A DNA stretch of 64,000 nt from Alistipes sp. (GTDB lineage Bacteria; Bacteroidota; Bacteroidia; Bacteroidales; Rikenellaceae). A program made the translations under genes and the position numbers. Position 1 is the first letter of the stretch, and each line of letters begins with the position of its first letter. Shown piece after piece: positions 61,377-64,000 of this stretch. Below the pieces are notes generated by a model. It was given only the letters and a program-made list of their open reading frames with translations. It did not search any database and was not told where the DNA came from. Location: the NCBI GenBank assembly GCA_017381935.1, contig JAFOBG010000063.1, positions 1-64,000 of the forward strand. Reading direction: 5' to 3'.

Positions 61377-62336
61377 TTACTTAATGTAGTCATCAACGAA
61401 CTTCTCGTCAACAACAACAGTAAAGTTTGCAGGAGATGTCAACAGTGCGCCAATAATGTTTGTACGCCAGTTGCGCTGGAGATATACGAATGTGTGTTTA
61501 ATTGTATTAATGTCTTGAGTGCCGTCATTTACAACAGCAGCAACATCGCTTGTAATCTTGTCTGCAACAAGAACATATGTAGTTGCAAGATACTCAAACT
61601 CCTTCTCAACGCCATCAACCTTAACCTTAAGGGTCTCAGTTGCCATGTCAGGAATATCGTTTGTGGCGAAAGTGATGGTCTTAGGACCGCTGACAGAGCC
61701 ATCAAAGAGGTTGAATGATGTGTAAGTGTCAACAGTAACAGAAGAGTGTGTAACCACCAAACCAGCCTTCTTAGCCAAAGTAACATCCTCAGGAGTAACG
61801 CCGAAGTTGAGTTGAGCCAATGGACGCTTCAGAGTGAAAGTCTTTGTAAGAGGGGCATTAACGAGCAGGTTAGGCTCTACGTGCCAGAAACAGTCTCGCT
61901 CCTCAACGTTTGCAAGAGGCTTGCTGTAATCTACAGTAACGCTCTTAGTTGCCCAATCAACAGAGTAGTAGAGTGGGTCAACAATATTGTCGCCTGCAGC
62001 ATCCTTAGCCTTGTATGCGAAGAATGCGATGTCGTAAGCCTTACCTGTTACAAGACGTGTAGAGAATGTAGCCTGCTTGTTCTCAATCTTCAAAGTACCC
62101 TGAAGGGCAGCAAGTGGAGCCTGCTGATTAGGCTTGTTAGCCTCATAGATAGCCCAAGCTACCTCGTCAACAGTTGTTCCATCAGCAATCAAACGTGTGC
62201 CAAGACTACCAAGGTCAGCAACAAAAGTTACCTCTACCTCCTCACCTGCAGGAATCAAAGAGGCCTCGCTCTTAGCACAAGATATAGCACCAATCATAAA
62301 AGCTGATGCTATCATAATACGGAAAATCTTTTTCAT
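61377..62336 (-). CDS. DUF6562-like surface lipoprotein
   Basis: A 319-residue lipoprotein. Signal peptide ends at GAISC (Cys20). The body is a single domain with LIADGTTVDEVAWAIYEANK, NVEERDCFWHVEPNL, FTLKRPLAQLNFGVTPEDV and YLATTYVLVADK, matching residues 1-330 of the protein at 404-2107 but without the GLUG-repeat tail. Function unknown; surface location by lipoprotein signal is inferred. The gene lies 43 nt downstream of the next paralog (62380-63303), so both may share a transcript. Confidence 0.8.
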   Translation of the reverse strand: MKKIFRIMIASAFMIGAISCAKSEASLIPAGEEVEVTFVADLGSLGTRLIADGTTVDEVAWAIYEANKPNQQAPLAALQGTLKIENKQATFSTRLVTGKAYDIAFFAYKAKDAAGDNIVDPLYYSVDWATKSVTVDYSKPLANVEERDCFWHVEPNLLVNAPLTKTFTLKRPLAQLNFGVTPEDVTLAKKAGLVVTHSSVTVDTYTSFNLFDGSVSGPKTITFATNDIPDMATETLKVKVDGVEKEFEYLATTYVLVADKITSDVAAVVNDGTQDINTIKHTFVYLQRNWRTNIIGALLTSPANFTVVVDEKFVDDYIK

Positions 62337-62379
62337 TGTGTGAAAGATTTAAGTTAAGTTAAAATATAATGTATAGTTT

Positions 62380-63303
62380 TTAGTCAACCAATTTCTCCTC
62401 ATCAGGAGTGTCAAATCCGGCACTTACAGTAAGAGTATAGTCGAACTTGTTTGTAAGTAATGAACCAATCTTTACATTGGTCTTGTAGTTTGCCTTTGCA
62501 GGGATAGAGGTTATATCCTTGTTAAGTGTAATATCATTGAGGCCTGTGCATGTAACCTTTGCAATGTTGCAGTTTACTGTTTGTCCTGCAGCAACAAGGA
62601 CAGATGACATTGTGTAGTAGCTATTTGCAACAGCTCCAAATGAATTTGTCAATGTGCAGCTATCAGTACCGCTTACAGTGCCGTTTACAGTGCCGTTTAG
62701 CAAATCGTAACTCTTTGCAATGTTTGAAACAGTGTAAGTAATTTGCGCATTTGCAGGATTAAAGCCGAGATTGTTAGCAGTATTAACATGGCTCTCGCTG
62801 AGCATTAAGTTTACCAAGGCAAGCGGACGCTTAAGGCTTACAGATGTTTTTTGGTGATCAATACATGCTACAAACAAATCGCCGCTGTCGCTGTTTGCTG
62901 AAACCTTGCTGTGGTCAAATGTAATTACTTGATTGTTTGCTGTGCTCCACCAATTACCCTTCTGCGTATCAGTGTAAGCAATAAATGTAATCTTGTAGCT
63001 CTGACCCTTAATAAGCTCAATAGAGACAGTTTGGCTACCGGTAAACTCTTTTCCAATCTCCTTTACCTCTGTAGCTGTGTATGTTGTGCCATCCTCATTG
63101 AGCATGTAAACAACATAATCTAAGCGGTTAATCTTGCTACCATCGTAAAGCTCTGATGCACGTGTGCCTGTAACATCATCAAGTACTACACTGTAGTTGA
63201 TAACCTCTGTTTTATTAAGAGTAGTGTTGTACTGCTCTTTCTCGCAGCTTGCAAACATAAATGCCGCAACTGCTACAGCCAAAATAGTCTTAAATACTTT
63301 CAT
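62380..63303 (-). CDS. DUF6562-like surface lipoprotein, divergent paralog
   Basis: A 307-residue lipoprotein with signal ending at FASC (Cys20) followed by EKEQ, close to the acidic surface-export motif. It has the same layout as 61377-62336 (RASELYDGSKINRLDYVVYMLN, LKRPLALVNLML, KSYDLLNGTVNGTVSGTDS), but is more diverged. NGTVNGTVSG is a short internal repeat (nucleotides about 62672-62700). It lies 40 nt after the truncated gene that runs off the window. Confidence 0.75.
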   Translation of the reverse strand: MKVFKTILAVAVAAFMFASCEKEQYNTTLNKTEVINYSVVLDDVTGTRASELYDGSKINRLDYVVYMLNEDGTTYTATEVKEIGKEFTGSQTVSIELIKGQSYKITFIAYTDTQKGNWWSTANNQVITFDHSKVSANSDSGDLFVACIDHQKTSVSLKRPLALVNLMLSESHVNTANNLGFNPANAQITYTVSNIAKSYDLLNGTVNGTVSGTDSCTLTNSFGAVANSYYTMSSVLVAAGQTVNCNIAKVTCTGLNDITLNKDITSIPAKANYKTNVKIGSLLTNKFDYTLTVSAGFDTPDEEKLVD

Positions 63304-63343
63304 TATATGTTAGTTTTTTATTTTTTTCGTATAACTAAATATT

Positions 63344-64000
63344 TTATAGTGTAGTCCACTTGTTACAATCTGCTACTGTTAATTTTTTTCCATCAACAGT
63401 AACACTACCCTCACTATCTACAAATTTAACAATATATGCTTGCCCTATATAGGTATATGTACTATTGTGCTTATCGTGGCGATTTGTACATTTTGTATTT
63501 GCATCAACACTACAGCCTGTTAGTGTTACAGTTCCTGTTGCTCTGATATCTCCAATAAGCGTACTAACGTGTCGTCCAGGAACTTTGTAATATCCAAAGC
63601 CCTTTACTCCGGCAACTGCGAATGCCCCTTTCCAACCAGAGGCTTTGATTTCAGCCATCTTATCATCTTGGCCAAATGCATCTATTTCGCTACCGTTGAC
63701 TTTGCAATTACTTAGTGTCGAATTTCCTTGAATAAATCCAAACATACCACCAACCTCTCCATAAGGGTAGAAGTCGGCATAAACGTTGTCAATTGTAAAA
63801 CCTGCCATTGATTTAGGCCCAGACTCAAATCGCTCTGAGATATTACAATCGTAGTTCTCTATATAGCAGTTGTTTACTGTACAGTTTTTGAGAGTCGATG
63901 TACCACTTACACGAGCTGCCAATGTACCGACTTTCTGTAGTGCAAATACTTTACAACCTGTTGCATGCACATTCTCCATTGTGTAAGTTGCATCAATATT
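63344..64000 (-). CDS. C-terminal part of a GLUG-repeat surface protein, 5' cut by window edge
   Basis: An open frame of 218 codons plus stop runs to the right edge; the in-frame Met at 63979 is internal, not a start. GTSTLKNCTVNNCYIENYDC, GGMFGFIQGNSTLSNCKVN and the repeated T-L-x-x-C-x-V pattern are GLUG-like, beta-helical repeats as in the C-terminus of the 404-2107 protein. The missing N-terminus is probably the DUF6562-like lipoprotein domain. The end DGKKLTVADCNKW is not repetitive. Confidence 0.7.
   Translation of the reverse strand, partial: NIDATYTMENVHATGCKVFALQKVGTLAARVSGTSTLKNCTVNNCYIENYDCNISERFESGPKSMAGFTIDNVYADFYPYGEVGGMFGFIQGNSTLSNCKVNGSEIDAFGQDDKMAEIKASGWKGAFAVAGVKGFGYYKVPGRHVSTLIGDIRATGTVTLTGCSVDANTKCTNRHDKHNSTYTYIGQAYIVKFVDSEGSVTVDGKKLTVADCNKWTTL

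Overview
The window looks like chromosomal DNA of a gut-type Bacteroidales bacterium, possibly Rikenellaceae-like (genus not determinable by eye). The reasons are: Bacteroidota-type promoters (TTTG, about 19-20 nt, TAnnTTTG) before many genes; surface lipoproteins with short SC lipoboxes; an Na+-NQR operon; a methylmalonyl-CoA decarboxylase/succinate-to-propionate locus; a HU-CCDC81-SPOR protein; and a sigma/anti-sigma/beta-barrel/DUF4252 cluster. No prophage, transposase or CRISPR array is visible. Most of the window is core housekeeping sequence.

Layout. 1-2107: two minus-strand lipoproteins of a DUF6562-like paralogous family; three more members lie at 61377-64000, so the family flanks the window. 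2235-5749: lysA, a 2-hydroxyacid dehydrogenase, tcdA and a compact TatD nuclease. 5965-11703: complete nqrABCDEF. 11807-12765: DUF2752 and CD225/dispanin membrane proteins preceded by a candidate structured RNA. 12911-15143: convergent inorganic pyrophosphatase and PPi-type phosphofructokinase. 15222-17897: a SLOG protein and an SPFH/ribbon-helix-helix/paired 4-TM operon. 18066-21154: metallophosphoesterase, a start-less gene remnant and a DUF362 lipoprotein. 21203-25839: typA, aroB, a HAD phosphatase, ruvB. 26047-30652: tRNA-Arg with a duplicated 3' end, an S24-type regulator, an orphan histidine kinase, lgt, a YbjQ protein, a SPOR protein and a GtrA protein. 30656-35964: uvrB, dnaG, dinB. 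36057-40360: GH78 rhamnosidase and glutamate decarboxylase. 40793-43081: ECF sigma, anti-sigma, beta-barrel, DUF4252. 43226-45911: cyclophilin, sirtuin, meaB and a thioredoxin-fold protein. 46092-50129: methylmalonyl-CoA epimerase and the Na+-pumping decarboxylase subunits. 50473-54633: malQ and an acyl-CoA ligase. 54963-58733: M23 peptidase, PNPOx-like protein, ispD, PH-like membrane protein, membrane LytTR regulator. 58860-61226: lpxK, purine nucleoside phosphorylase, ssb.

How it fits together. NQR and the biotin-dependent decarboxylase both pump Na+, so energy conservation by succinate/propionate fermentation on a sodium gradient is the main physiological theme. meaB and mce serve the same methylmalonyl-CoA route. 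ppa and the PPi-type phosphofructokinase both act on pyrophosphate.

The least explained material is intergenic. It comprises a three-copy nested palindrome family with changing but self-complementary arms, a second dispersed hairpin family, a two-unit repeat at 54655-54896, a 75-bp exact duplication of a tRNA-Arg 3' end with its terminator, and a roughly 195-nt candidate RNA. None of these could be searched against databases here.
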